DNA of 64,000 nt from CADEEN01 sp963840805 (GCA_963840805.1 CAWJAJ010000017.1:62001-126000); one strand, 5' to 3'; counted from the first letter of the stretch, positions 45,883 through 58,368 are shown. The notes: generated from the sequence alone by a model not told the origin. Numbers and translations: made by a program.

Positions 45883-46021
45883 CGCCCTGCCAGCGCCGTT
45901 CGCACTCGGAGTTTCGACTTCGAGCATGGTTGCCCGGGCCCCCTGGCCCGGCACGCGCGCCGCCTTTGCAGCCCATCCCGCCATTCATTCCCGCACTTCT
46001 CAAACCCCTCAGGAGTCACTC

Positions 46022-46441
46022 ATGACCCACACACGTTTCATTCCCCTTGCCGCCGCCCTGGCCATCGCCAGCGCAATGATCGCCTGCACCACCGCCCCGG
46101 CGATGCCGATGGGCTCAACGCCGGCCAACAACATGGCCACGCCTGAACGCATGGCCGCGATGGATGCGCAGATGAAAGCCATGCGCGACATGCACACCAA
46201 GATGGTGAACGCCAAGACGCCCGAGGAGCGCCAAGCGATGATGGCCGATCACATGAAGGCCATGCAAGGCGGCATGGGCATGATGAAGGACATGTCGGGC
46301 ATGGGTTCCATGGGCGACCCGAAAGGCATGTCGACCGACATGGCTCAACATCACAAGATGATGGCGCAGCACATGGAGATGATGCAGATGATGATGGACA
46401 TGACGATGCAGCGCATGCCGCCGGCCCCGGCCAAACAGTAA
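46022..46441 (+). CDS. Methionine-rich putative lipoprotein
   Basis: 139 residues. A signal with a possible lipobox (ASAMIAC) is followed by a mature part in which Met is extremely frequent, for example MDAQMKAMRDMHTKM, MQGGMGMMKDMSGMG and MMAQHMEMMQMMMDMTMQRM. Met clusters with His bind Cu(I) or Ag(I) in the oxidising periplasm, so a copper-sequestering role is inferred. An AGGAG sits seven bases before the ATG. Confidence 0.8.
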   Translation: MTHTRFIPLAAALAIASAMIACTTAPAMPMGSTPANNMATPERMAAMDAQMKAMRDMHTKMVNAKTPEERQAMMADHMKAMQGGMGMMKDMSGMGSMGDPKGMSTDMAQHHKMMAQHMEMMQMMMDMTMQRMPPAPAKQ

Positions 46442-46451
46442 GGACGCGGCC

Positions 46452-46886
46452 GTGACCCCAACCCAACCGCAACTGTCTGCCGCCGCGGCTTCAAGCTACG
46501 GATTTCACTGTGTCGTGCAAGGCCTCGGCTTCGCCGCAACGATCGCCGCGGTGACCGAGGCATTGAAGGTCGAAGGCTTCGGCATCCTCACCGACATCGA
46601 CGTGCAGGCGACGATGAAGTCCAAGCTCGGCGTCGACGTGCGGCCCTACCGCATCCTCGGCGCCTGCAATCCGCCGCTGGCGCATCGCGCGCTCGTCGCC
46701 GAGCCCGACATCGGGTTGCTGCTGCCGTGCAACGTGGTCGTGCGCGAGGAGGCCGATGGCCGAGTGGTCGTCGGCTTCATGGACCCGGTCGCTGTGATGC
46801 AGATGACCAGCAACCCTGAGGTCGGTGAGGTCGCGACCGAAGTGCGCACCCGGCTCGAGCGGGTGCGATCCGCACTGGTCGGCTGA
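46452..46886 (+). CDS. DUF302 family protein
   Basis: 144 residues from GTG at 46452, with the ribosome binding site TAAGGA overlapping the previous stop. The DUF302 fold is visible in TIAAVTEALKVEGFGILTDID, YRILGACNPPLAHRAL and LLLPCNVVVREE. A family role is not defined. These proteins recur in copper and sulfur clusters. It is the last gene before the CueR-type promoter. Confidence 0.88.
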   Translation: MTPTQPQLSAAAASSYGFHCVVQGLGFAATIAAVTEALKVEGFGILTDIDVQATMKSKLGVDVRPYRILGACNPPLAHRALVAEPDIGLLLPCNVVVREEADGRVVVGFMDPVAVMQMTSNPEVGEVATEVRTRLERVRSALVG

Positions 46887-46950
46887 ATGGCCGACGCCAC
46901 CCGATGCCTGCGGAGGTGTTGATGACAGGGGATGGAGGCCAGCCGACCAC

Positions 46951-46981
46951 TTGACCTTCACATGATGGCGAGGTCCACCTT
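46951..46981 (+). promoter_or_regulatory. CueR-type (MerR family) promoter of the copper ATPase
   Basis: TTGACC is followed by an operator ACCTTCACATGATGGCGAGGT (46954-46974), a near-palindrome with 21-base layout like the copper-responsive ACCTTCC...GGAAGGT sites. The distance from the -35 hexamer to a -10-like CACCTT is 19 bases, the long spacer typical of MerR-family promoters that need DNA distortion. It lies about 60-90 bases before the ATPase start. The regulator gene is not in the window. Confidence 0.65.
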
Positions 46982-47039
46982 GGGCGTGGCCAACATCGTT
47001 TGGCCCTTCAGGCACAAGCTAAGGAGCGCTGAATTGGAC

Positions 47040-49411
<2,372 letters not shown>

Positions 49412-49436
49412 AGGGCCGGCGTCGGGCACCACAGCC

Positions 49437-49715
49437 ATGGACATGGTCGCGCACACGCTGTGGGCTGGTGCCGTGCCGACCTGGGGGCTGCTGCGCAGGT
49501 TGTGGCTGCCCCTGCTGGGCTGGTGGTCGCACCTCGTGATCGAGGCATTCACGCATACGGCCGCGTTCTTTCCGGCGCCCATCCTCTACCCATTCACCGA
49601 GCGCGGTTTCGACAGCCTGGCGTGGAATACGCCTTGGCTCACGGTGCTCAATTACGGTGCGCTGGCGGCCGTCGGCTGGTGGCTGCTGCGAAGCCGGAGG
49701 CTGGCCCATGGCTGA
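49437..49715 (+). CDS. Small membrane protein, probably internally shortened
   Basis: 92 residues. VAHTLWAGAVPTWGLLRRL is joined directly to LPLLGWWSHLVIEAFTHTAA and FPAPILYPFTERGFDSLAWN with a final helix (VLNYGALAAVGWWLLRS). The parts resemble the first and last segments of longer YdjM-like membrane proteins, with the middle missing. That comparison is from memory. Function unknown. It follows the copper ATPase with a 25-base gap. Confidence 0.55.
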   Translation: MDMVAHTLWAGAVPTWGLLRRLWLPLLGWWSHLVIEAFTHTAAFFPAPILYPFTERGFDSLAWNTPWLTVLNYGALAAVGWWLLRSRRLAHG

Positions 49716-49777
49716 CCGCAGTTTGTCGCGACCGATCGCAGGCTTGACGTCCTGAGGCGCGCCGGCACACTTCAGCC

Positions 49778-50773
49778 ATGAACGTGTTGCACGACCACGA
49801 CCTGAGCCCCTGGCAGCACGACCACCATTGGGCCGCCGACCGCCGCGCCAACGAACGGCGCACGCACGCGGTGATCGCCATCACGCTGGTGACGATGGCC
49901 GTCGAGATCGCGGCCGGCTGGTGGTGGCAGTCGATGGCGCTGCTGGCCGACGGCTGGCACATGGGCACCCATGCCGCGGCGATCGGCGTCGCGGCGCTGG
50001 CCTACGCACTGACGCGGCGTTGGGCCGGCGACGCGCGCTTCTCGCTCGGGCCGTGGAAGGTCGAGGTGCTCGGCGCGTACACCAGCGCGCTGCTGCTCGG
50101 CGTGGTGGCGCTGGCGATCGCCGCCGAGTCGCTGCTGCGCCTGGCCAGCCCGCGGGCGGTGGAATACGCGCCCTCGCTCGCGGTGGCGGTGATCGGCCTG
50201 GGCGTCAACCTGGTCTGCGCCTGGCTGCTGCACGTGCCCGCCGGGCCGGCGCAGGCGGCGCACGACGACCACGGCCCGGCCCACCATCACCACCACGACC
50301 ACCACGCGCACCACGGCCATGCGGCGCATGGCGGTGCCGATCTCAACCTGAAGGCCGCCCACCTGCACGTGCTGGCCGATGCGGCCACCTCGGTGCTGGC
50401 CATCCTGGCGCTGCTGGCCGGCAAGTACGCCGGCCTGGGCTGGCTCGACCCCGTGATCGGGCTGGTCGGCGCGGCGATGATCGCGTGGTGGTCACGCGGC
50501 CTGCTCGCGCGAACCGGCAAGATCCTGCTCGATCGCGAGATGGACGATCCGCTGGCGGCCCGACTGCGCGAGTGCCTCGAGGCCGACGGCGACGCCCGCG
50601 TGGCCGATCTGCACCTGTGGCGAGTCGGCGACGAGCGCTTCGCGGCCCACGCCACCGTCGTCGCCGATCACCCGCAGGAGGCCGACACGTACCGAGCGCA
50701 AGTGGCCCACCTGCCGGGCCTGGTCCACCTCTCGATCGAAGTCAACCGCTGCCCGCACCCCGGCGAACGCTGA
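49778..50773 (+). CDS. dmeF: Cation diffusion facilitator, DmeF-like
   Basis: 331 residues. The CDF fold is seen in the six-helix transmembrane part with the metal-site residues of ALLADGWHMGTHAAAIG and AHLHVLADAATSVLAI (HxxxD pattern). A long His-rich cytoplasmic loop (HHHHHDHHAHHGHAAHGG) and a C-terminal domain follow. DmeF-type proteins export Co(II), Ni(II) or other divalent metals. The N-terminal HDHDLSPWQHDHHW is the DmeF hallmark. The start is ATG at 49778. It converges on the reductase gene. Confidence 0.9.
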   Translation: MNVLHDHDLSPWQHDHHWAADRRANERRTHAVIAITLVTMAVEIAAGWWWQSMALLADGWHMGTHAAAIGVAALAYALTRRWAGDARFSLGPWKVEVLGAYTSALLLGVVALAIAAESLLRLASPRAVEYAPSLAVAVIGLGVNLVCAWLLHVPAGPAQAAHDDHGPAHHHHHDHHAHHGHAAHGGADLNLKAAHLHVLADAATSVLAILALLAGKYAGLGWLDPVIGLVGAAMIAWWSRGLLARTGKILLDREMDDPLAARLRECLEADGDARVADLHLWRVGDERFAAHATVVADHPQEADTYRAQVAHLPGLVHLSIEVNRCPHPGER

Positions 50774-50805
50774 GCGGCGCGCCGGACGCGCGTGCCGGTC
50801 TTTCG

Positions 50806-52801
50806 TCAGAAGTGGATGCCGCGCATCATCTGCGCCATCGCGATGGCTTCCGGCGTCAGCGTCGGCTTGGCCAGCTTCTCGCCCTTGGCCGCCGCGCTGT
50901 CGGGGAACATGCGGAAGGTGGTGTTCATGATGATCTGCGTGATGCGCGGCGCCACCGCATGCAGCACCTCGCCGAAGATGCCCAGGCGCGTGGCCACGCG
51001 CACCGGCTTGTCGATGCAGGCCTGCACGACCATGTCGGCCGCCTCCTCGGGTTGCAGCAGCGGCATGCTGTCGTAGATCTTGGTCGGTGCCGTCATCGGC
51101 GTGCGCACCAGCGGCATGTTGACGGTGGTGAAGGTGATGCCCTGGTCGGCGAACTCGCTCGACGCGCAGGCTGTCCAGGCGTCGAGCGCCGCCTTGCTGG
51201 CCACATAGGCCGAGAAGCGCGGCGCGTTGACCAGCACGCTGATCGAGCTGATGTTGACGACGTGGCCCCGCTTCTTGGCCACCATGCCCGGCAGCAGCCC
51301 CATCGTGATGCGCAGGCTGCCGAAGTAGTTGAGCTGCATCGTGCGCTCGAAGTCGTGGAAGCGCTCGTAGCTGGCCTCGATGGCGCGGCGGATCGAGCGC
51401 CCGGCGTTGTTGATCAGGAAGTCCACGCCGCCGTGCTGCTCCTGCAGCGTCTTGACCAGCTCGGCGCAACTGGCCTCGTTGGCGATGTCGGCCGAGTAGC
51501 TGAAGACCTTGGCGTCCTTGCCGGCGTGGGCCTTGATTTCCTTGACGGCCTCGGCCAGCTTGTCTTCGTCGCGGGCGCAGATGATGGTGATCGCGCCGGC
51601 CTCGGCGAAGCGGCAGGCGGCCGACAGCCCGATGCCCGACGAGCCGCCGGTGACCAGCACCACCTTGCCGCCGACCGTGCCCTTCAGGCTGCGGTCGATG
51701 AACAGCGCCGGGTCGAGGTGGCGCTCCCAGTAGTCCCACAGCCGCCAGGCGTAGTCGTTGCAGGTTCGGGCACTCGATGCCGCTGCCCTTCAGCGCGGCG
51801 TCGGTTTCGCGGCGGTCGAAGCGCGTCGGGTAGTTGACGAAGGTCAGCATGTCCTCGGGCACGCCGAGGTCCTTGATCACCGCGCGGTAGACGCGGCGCA
51901 CCGGCGCCAGCGCCATCAGGCCCTTCTTCACGCTCTTCGGGATGAAGCCGAACAGCGCCGCGTTGACGAACAGGTTCATCTTCGGCGCATGCGCGGCCTT
52001 GCTGAAGATGTCGAGCACGTCGCCGATGCGGTAGCCCACCGGGTCGACCAGGTGGTAGCACTTGCCGCCGATGTGGCCATGGTGGCTGATGTGGTCGAGC
52101 GCGGCGACGACGAAGTCCACCGGCACGATGTTGACGCGCCCGCCTTCGAGGCCGACGCTGGGCATCCACGGCGGCAGGATCTGGCGCATGCGCTGGATCA
52201 GCTTGAAGAAGTAGTACGGGCCGTCGATCTTGTCCATCTCGCCGGTCTTGGAATCGCCGACGACCATCGCCGGGCGGTACACCGTCCACGGCACCTTGCA
52301 CTCCTTGCGCACGATCTTCTCGCTCTCGTGCTTGGTCATGAAGTACGGGTGGTCCAGCCCCTCGGCCTCGTCGAACATGTCCTCGCGGAACACGCCTTCG
52401 TACAGGCCCGCCGCGGCGATGCTCGAGACATGGTGGAAGTGCCCGGCATCGATGGCCTTGGCGAACTCGACCGCGCTGCGCGTGCCTTCGATGTTGACCT
52501 GGACCTGGCTCTCCTCGTCGGCCGACAGGTCGTACACCGCGGCCAGGTGGTACATGTGGTCGATGTGGCCCTTGAGCCGCTTCAGATCGTCGGCGGCGAC
52601 GCCGAGCTTCTTGGACGTCAGGTCGCCGTACACCGGCACCGCGCGCGCCTTGCTGACGCCCCAGAACTCCAGCAGCGCGGCGACCTTGTCCTCGCTCTCG
52701 GGCCGCAGCAGGAAATGGACCACCGCACCCTTGCGCGCGAGCAAGGTCTTGACCAGGCGTTTGCCGATGAAACCGGTGGCGCCGGTGACGAAATACTGCA
52801 T
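50806..52801 (-). CDS. Bifunctional fatty acyl-CoA reductase (one frameshift)
   Basis: About 664 residues of two SDR domains in one chain. The N-terminal extended-SDR domain has YFVTGATGFIGKRLV, YHLAAVYDLSADEE and YFMTKHESEKIVR. The C-terminal classical SDR domain has VLVTGGSSGIGLSAA, INNAGRSIRRAIE and YVASKAALDAW. This architecture and many long segments match fatty acyl-CoA reductases that form fatty alcohols for wax esters, such as the Marinobacter type. The frame breaks near 51766, in the linker before WDYWERHLDPALFIDR. One base restores it. The start is ATG at 52801, divergent from the phasin gene. Confidence 0.9.
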
Positions 52802-53045
52802 GCGGTTCTCCTTCGGGTGGGGCGCGGGGCAGTGCCGGGCGCCGAAAGAATCATTCTTCCCGCAAAGCCGATGCGTGCCGCTGCGCGCTTACCCCAAGTC
52901 GGCCCACCGCTGCGTATCGGCGGGGCATAGAGCCCCCTCACTAGAGAAAGGCGTGCGCCGCCGCCGCCGCCGCTCCTATAGTTGCCCCACGCGTGCGGCA
53001 CGGATCGCACATTGGCCTACTCCCTGCGACGACAAAGGACACCCG
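52802..53045. promoter_or_regulatory. Divergent intergenic region between the reductase and phasin genes
   Basis: These 244 bases hold the promoters of two divergent genes. An AAAGGA ribosome binding site lies just before the phasin ATG. I see no clear palindromic operator. A run of GCC/GCG trinucleotides near 52950 and a CTATAG at 52976 are the only notable features. Confidence 0.5.
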
Positions 53046-53564
53046 ATGGTCAAGAAGCTCCAGAAGATGGCGGAAAAGAAGTCCGCCTCGGCCTCTCGCC
53101 TGCTCGACAGCCAGCTGGCGCAATTCGGTCAAGGAATCGGCGCAGCAGATCTGGCTGGCCGGCATGGGCGCCTTCTCCAAGGCCCAGGAAGAAGGCGGCA
53201 AGGTGTTCGAGGCGCTGGTCAAGGAAGGCGTCAGCCTGCAGCGCAAGACGCAGGGCCTGGCCGAAGAGCGCATCAGCGCCGTCACCGGCAAGATGACCGC
53301 GATGGCCGACGGCATGAGCAACAAGGCCGGCGCCGCAGTGGGACAAGCTCGAGTCGATCTTCGAAGAGCGCGTGGCCAAGGCGCTGAACAAGATGGGCGT
53401 GCCCTCGCGCAAGGACATCGACGCGCTGATCAAGCGCATCGACGCATTGTCGGCCAAGGTCGGTGGCAAGGCTGCGTCCAAGCCGGCGCCGGCGCGCAAG
53501 GCGGCCGCCAAGCCGGCCGCGAAGGCGCCGAGCCAAGCGCGCCGCTCGCCGCAAGGCGGCGTGA
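53046..53564 (+). CDS. Phasin-type granule-associated protein (three frameshifts)
   Basis: About 171 residues. The helical phasin-like core is seen in pieces: MVKKLQKMAEKKSASASRLL, SVKESAQQIWLAGMGAFSKA, EEGGKVFEALVKEGVSLQRK, and ERVAKALNKMGVPSRKDIDA. The basic AK-rich tail ends AKRAARRKAA before the TGA at 53562. Insertions near 53127, 53337 and 53532 each shift the frame by one. Such proteins coat polyhydroxyalkanoate or other storage granules. The start is ATG at 53046. The stop overlaps the probable GTG start of the patatin gene. Confidence 0.85.
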
Positions 53565-54800
53565 CACGCGCTCGCGTCAGCCGGCGCCGCGCATCGGCCT
53601 GGCGCTCGCCGGCGGCGGCCCGCTTGGGCGCCATCTACGAGATCGGCGCGCTGTGCGCGCTCGATGAAACGCTCGACGGGCTGGACTTCAACCAGCTCGA
53701 TGGCTATGTCGGCGTGTCGGCCGGCGGCTTCATCGCCGCGGGCCTGGCCAACGGCATGACGCCGCGCGAGCTGTGCGCCGCCTTCATCGAGAACGACACG
53801 CGACGGCGGCGACCTGTTCCGCCCTTCGCTGCTGATGCGCCCGGCCTGGGGCGAATACCTGCACCGGCTGGCGGCACTGCCCGGCCTGGCCGCGCAGGCC
53901 GCGTTGCACTTCGCCTTCAAGCGCCGTTCGTTGCTCGAGGCCTCGAGCGCCTGGGCCGCGCGCTGCCGACCGGCCTGCTCAGCGGCGCGGCGATGGAGCG
54001 CCAGCTCGCACACCTGTTCTCCGCGCCCGGACGCAGCAACGACTTCCGCCAACTCGCAGCGCAAGCTGGTGCTGGTGGCGACCGATCTCGACAGCGGCGA
54101 CGCGGTGCCGTTCGGCCAACCCGGTCTACGACGACGTGCCGATCTCGCTGGCGGTGCAGGCCAGCGCCGCGCTGCCCGGCCTGTTCGCGCCGGTGGTCGT
54201 GAAGGGCCGCACCTGCGTCGACGGCGCACTGAAGAAGACACTGCACGCCTCGGTGCTGCTCGACGAGGGCCTGGACCTGCTGATCTGCCTCAATCCGCTG
54301 GTGCCGTTCGACGCGACCCACGCCAAGCGGCACAAGGTGCTTGGCAGCGGCGAGGCGCGCATTCCGCGGCTGGTCGACGGCGGCCTGCCGGTGGTGCTGT
54401 CGCAGACCTTCCGCTCGTTGATCCACTCGCGCCTCGAGCTGGGCTTGAAGGGCTACGCGGCAAAGCCACCCCGGCACCGACATCGTGCTGTTCGAGCCCG
54501 ACCATCGCGACCCGGAGATGTTCCTGGCCAACACCTTCAGCGTCTCGCAGCGGCGGCTGCTTGGCCGAACACGCCTACCAGCGCACGCGCGAGTTGCTGC
54601 GCTCGCGGCGCTCGTCGCTCGGTGCGCAGTTGGCGCGGCACGGCGTGGCGATCGATACGGCGGTGCTCGACGACCCTTCACGCCGGCTGGTCGGGCGGCA
54701 GCGGCGCTTGCCGGGCACGCGGACTTCGCGCGCGCTGAAGCGACTCGACGAGATCTTGAACGACCTCGAACTGGCTGTCGGTACTACTTCTCGCGCGTGA
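53561..54800 (+). CDS. Patatin-like phospholipase (several frameshifts)
   Basis: About 410 residues. Patatin signatures are visible: the oxyanion loop GLALAGGGPLGAIYEIG near the start, the nucleophile elbow GYVGVSAGGFIAAG (GxSxG), and VDGALKKTLHASVLLDEG, where the DGA Asp completes the Ser-Asp dyad. Downstream are RIPRLVDGGLPVVLSQTF and YQRTRELLRSRRSSLGAQL. The GTG at 53561 is a probable start. The frame breaks near 53625, 53805, 53938, 54056, 54117, 54465 and 54562. Placement after a phasin suggests action on a storage-lipid or granule surface, which is inference. Confidence 0.82.
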
Positions 54801-54879
54801 GTCGGCGCCGGGAGTGCCCCGGCAGGCAGTCACTTTCTTTCTGGTGGCTCAGAAAGAAAGTAACCAAAGAAAGAGCGCC
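54801..54879 (+). repeat. Inverted hairpin repeat, left arm
   Basis: An 79-base unit begins GTCGGCGCCGGGAGTGCCCC and contains the hairpin ACTTTCTTTCTG-GTGGCT-CAGAAAGAAAGT (54832-54861), then AACCAAAGAAAGAGCG. It is repeated in opposite orientation at 55100-55179. Confidence 0.75.
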
Positions 54880-55099
54880 TGAGCACGTGCTCATTCACGC
54901 CCGCGGTCTCGAGTGAAGCCAGTGTCCCGCCGCAAGGCCTGACCCGGTACGGGCTCAAGTTGCGATTGCAGTGCGGCGCACCGCGCTTGGGCCACGACAC
55001 AGGAACGCGTGACTCAGTGCAAACGCCCGAAAGCCCGGACATCCCCTGGGTGTGCGTCCGACCGGAGAACACATCTCGCATCGAGACGGCCAAATGGAT

Positions 55100-55179
55100 G
55101 GGCTCTTTCTCTTTGGTTACTTTCTCTTTGAGCCAGCAAAGAGAAAGTGACTGCACGCCGGGGCACTCCCGGCGCCGAC
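55100..55179 (-). repeat. Inverted hairpin repeat, right arm
   Basis: Read on the minus strand it starts GTCGGCGCCGGGAGTGCCCC like the left arm. Its hairpin is ACTTTCTCTTTG-CTGGCT-CAAAGAGAAAGT (55119-55148), which differs from the left arm at two base pairs in a compensatory way. About 220 bases lie between the arms; they show no gene I can support. Confidence 0.75.
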
Positions 55180-55201
55180 TGCACGTGAGAGAAGAAACCA
55201 C

Positions 55202-56697
55202 TCAACCCAGGTACCGCGCCTCGAGGTGCGCCTTGAAGAACGCCGGATTCAAGACCTCGCCACTGGCGCGAACGGCCAGTTCGTCGGTCGACCAGCGTGA
55301 CGCCTGCGGCCAGATGTTGTCGCGCAGCCAATCGAACACCGGCGCCCAGTCGCCGCGCCCGATGCGCGCATCGAGGTCGGGCATGCGCGCGGCGCATCGC
55401 CGCGAACCACTGCGCCGCGTACATCGCGCCGAGCGAGTAGCACGGGAAGTAGCCGAACAGCGACTCGGGCCAGTGCACGTCCTGCATCGGCCCGTCCTTG
55501 AAGTTGCCGCGCGTGTCCAGGCCGAGCAGCGCCTGCATCTTGGCGTCCCACAGCGCCGGCACGTCCTCGGGCTCGATCTGGCCTTCGATCAGCGGCCGCT
55601 CGATCTCGTAGCGCAGGATCACGTGCGCCGGGATAGCGTCACCTCGTCGGCATCGACGCGGATCAGGCCGCGCTGCACGCGCGTCAGCAGGCGGTGCAGG
55701 TTGCCCGGCTCGAAGGCCGGCTGGTCGCCGAAGGCCTCGCGCAGCATCGGCGCCAGCACCTTGGCGAAGCCCGGGTGGCCGCCGAGCTGCATCTCGAACG
55801 CACAGCGACTGGCTTTCGTGGATGGCCATCGAGCGCGCTTCGCTGACCGGCTGGCCGAGCCATTCGCGCGGCCGGTTCTGCTCGTAGCGGCCATGGCCGG
55901 TCTCGTGCACCGTGCCCATCAGTGCCGGCAGGAACTGGTCTTCGCGGTAGCGCGTGGTCATGCGCACGTCTTCGGGCACGCCGCCGGAGAACGGGTGCGT
56001 GCTGGTGTCCAGCCGGCCGGCCTCGAAGTCGAAGCCGAGCCGGCGCACCATGCGCTCGCACAGCGCGCGCTGGGCGTCGAGCGCGAAGGGGCCCACCGGC
56101 TCGATCACGACAGCGTGCGACTGGCGCTCGATCACGCGCTGGATCAGGCCCGGCAGCCACTGGCGCACCTGCGCCGAACACGCGGTCGACCACGGCGCTG
56201 GTCATGCCCGGTTCGAAGCGGTCCATCAGCGCGTCGTACTTGCCGAGCCCGGTCTGCTGCGACAGCAGCGCCGCCTCTTCGCGGGCGATCGCCAGCACCG
56301 GCTTCCAGTGCTCGACGAAGCCGGCCCAGTCGTTGGCCGGGCGCAGCGAGCGCCAGGCATGCTCGCAGCGCGAGCTGGCCAGCTGGCGGCGCTGCACCAG
56401 CTCGGTCGGGCAGCGCGTTGGCGTTGTGCCAGTCGCGCCGGATCTCGCGCAGGTTGGCGCGCTGCTGCTCCGACAGCGGTTCCTGCTCGGCACGCGCGAT
56501 GCGCTCGGCCAGCGTGGTGTCGGTGCGCATGCGGTGCATCAGCGCGGCCAGCTCCGCCAGCGCCGCAGCGCGCGCCTCGTTGCCCTTGGGCGGCATGTTC
56601 GCGGCCTGGTCCCACCAGGCGATCGACGCCAGATGCTGGAAGTGGTGCAGCCGCGTGTAGTGCGCGGCCAGATCGTCGTAGGTCGGCGTCTTGTCAT
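55202..56697 (-). CDS. Metallocarboxypeptidase, M32 family (several frameshifts)
   Basis: About 495 residues after correction. The zinc motif HETGHGRYEQNRP (HExxH) lies in the middle, preceded by GGVPEDVRMTTRY and followed by SEARSMAIHESQSL. Pieces in order are PTYDDLAAHYTRLHHFQHLA, SVVD-like TSAVVDRVF, VRQWLPGL, YPAHVILRYEIERPLIEG and the C-terminal FFKAHLEARYLG. The family removes C-terminal residues from peptides. About eight single-base insertions are needed, for example near 56405, 56178, 55803, 55637 and 55392. With eight removed the length is a multiple of three. The exact start near 56697 is uncertain. Confidence 0.88.
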
Positions 56698-56729
56698 GCG
56701 GGTTGTCTCGTCTGAGGCAGGCGATTGTC

Positions 56730-57222
56730 TCAGCCGGCGATGAACCTGTCCCGGGAAAACCCACAGCAGCGCCGCCGTCATCGTCACGTAGCGCGCGAAC
56801 TTGCCGATGGCCATGTAGGCCACGCAGGGCCAGAACGGCAGCTTGAGCCAGCCGGCCACCGCGCACAGCGGGTCGCCGACCACCGGCAGCCAGGACAGCA
56901 GGCAGGCCTTGGCGCCGAAGCGCTGCAGCCATTGCAGCGCGCGCAGCTTCGTGCGGCTTGCGGTGGCGCACGTGCTCGTAGGCGCGCTCGGCGCCATAGC
57001 CCATCCACCAGATGATCGCGCCGCCGATGGTGTTGCCCGCGGTGGCCACCAGCACGGCCGGCCAGAACAGTCGCCGGGTTCAGCTTGACCAGGCCGAACA
57101 CCACCGGCTCGCTGCCCATCGGCAGCAGCGTGGCCGAAATCAGCGCGACGACGAAGACCGTCGACAGGCCGAATTTCGGCAACGCGAGCGCGGCGAGCAG
57201 CGAGTGCGATCCAGGCATCCAT
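56730..57222 (-). CDS. YqaA family membrane protein (four frameshifts)
   Basis: About 162 residues. A small SNARE-associated/DedA-like membrane protein: LLAALALPKFGLSTVFVVAL, LPMGSEPVVFGLVKLNP, LVATAGNTIGGAIIWWMGYG, then FGAKACLLSWLPVVGDPLCA and YMAIGKFARYVTM. Four extra bases (near 57208, 57072, 56955 and 56750) split the frame. With them removed the length is a multiple of three and the protein ends FPGQFIAG at 56730. YqaA function is unclear; membrane homeostasis is suggested for the wider family. The start is ATG at 57222. Confidence 0.82.
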
Positions 57223-57322
57223 GCAGGGCGCGATTATCGACAGCGCCGGCAGGCCGGCGCGCCGACGGCGGCCGCTGGCTATACTTGCGCCTCATTTTTC
57301 AGCACCCTCCCCCGGCCCCTCC

Positions 57323-58368
57323 ATGAAACTCGGCGCATTCGAGCTGCCGAACAACCTGTTCGTCGCCCCGATGGCGGGCGTGACCGACCGGCCGTTCCGC
57401 CAGCTGTGCCGGCGCCTGGGTGCGGGCTACGCGGTCAGCGAGATGGTGACCAGCCGGCGCGAGCTGTGGACGTCGCTGAAGACCTCGCGCCGCGCCGACC
57501 ATGCCGGCGAGCCGGGGCCGATCGCGGTGCAGATCGCCGGCGTCGACGCCGCACGAGATGGCCGACGCCGCGCGCTACAACATCGACCGCGGCGCGCAGA
57601 TCATCGACATCAACATGGGCTGCCCGGCAAAGAAGGTGTGCAACGTCTGGGCCGGCTCGGCGCTGATGAGCAACGAGCCGCTGGCGGCACGCATCGTCGA
57701 GGCCGTGGTCGCGGCCTGCGCGCCGCACGGCGTGCCGGTGACGCTGAAGATGCGCACCGGCCGCTGCGACAGCGAGAAGAACGCACTGGCGCTGGCGCGC
57801 ATGGCCGAGCGCGCCGGCGTGGCGATGGTCAGCGGTGCACGGCCGCACGCGCGAGCAGGGTTACAAGGGCCTGGCCGAGTACGACACCATGGCCGCGGTG
57901 AAGGCCGCGCTGTCGATCCCGGTGGTGGCCAACGGCGATATCGATTCGCCCGAGAAGGCGCGCGACGTGCTGGCCTACACGCGCGCCGACGCGCTGATGA
58001 TCGGGCGCGCCGCGCAGGGGCGGCCATGGATCTTTCGCGAGATCGCGCACTTCCTCGCCACCGGCCGACACCTGCCTGCACCGACGGTCGCCGAGGCCGC
58101 GGCCTGGCTCACCGAGCACCTGCAGGACCATTACCGGCTATACGGCGAAGCCAGCGGCGTGCGCAGCGCACGCAAGCACATCGGCTGGGCGTTGCGCGAG
58201 CTGCCCGGCGGCGACGCCTTCCGCGCCGAGATGAATCGCATCGACGAGTGCGCGGCGCAACTGGCCGCGGTGAGCGACTGGTTCGCCCAGCTGGCCGAGC
58301 GGCATGATCGGCTGCCCCGCGTGACGACGAGCGCGGCCAACGACGACCTGATCGAGCTGAGTGCATGA
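57323..58368 (+). CDS. dusB: tRNA-dihydrouridine synthase B (two frameshifts)
   Basis: About 347 residues. Reduces uridines in the tRNA D-loop with FMN. Key stretches are NNLFVAPMAGVTDRPFRQL, the MNGCPAKKV-type IIDINMGCPAKKVCNVWAGS with the catalytic Cys, VHGRTREQGYKG and IPVVANGDIDSPEKA. Extra bases near 57553 (before HEMADAARYN) and near 57831 (before VHGRTREQG) shift the frame. Removing both gives one open frame to 58368. The stop overlaps the fis start as ATGA, the usual dusB-fis pair. Confidence 0.93.

Noticed and set aside
54801..55179. Insertion sequence or composite transposon
   Set aside because: The 220 bases between the inverted arms contain no transposase or other gene, and I see no direct repeats at the outer ends.
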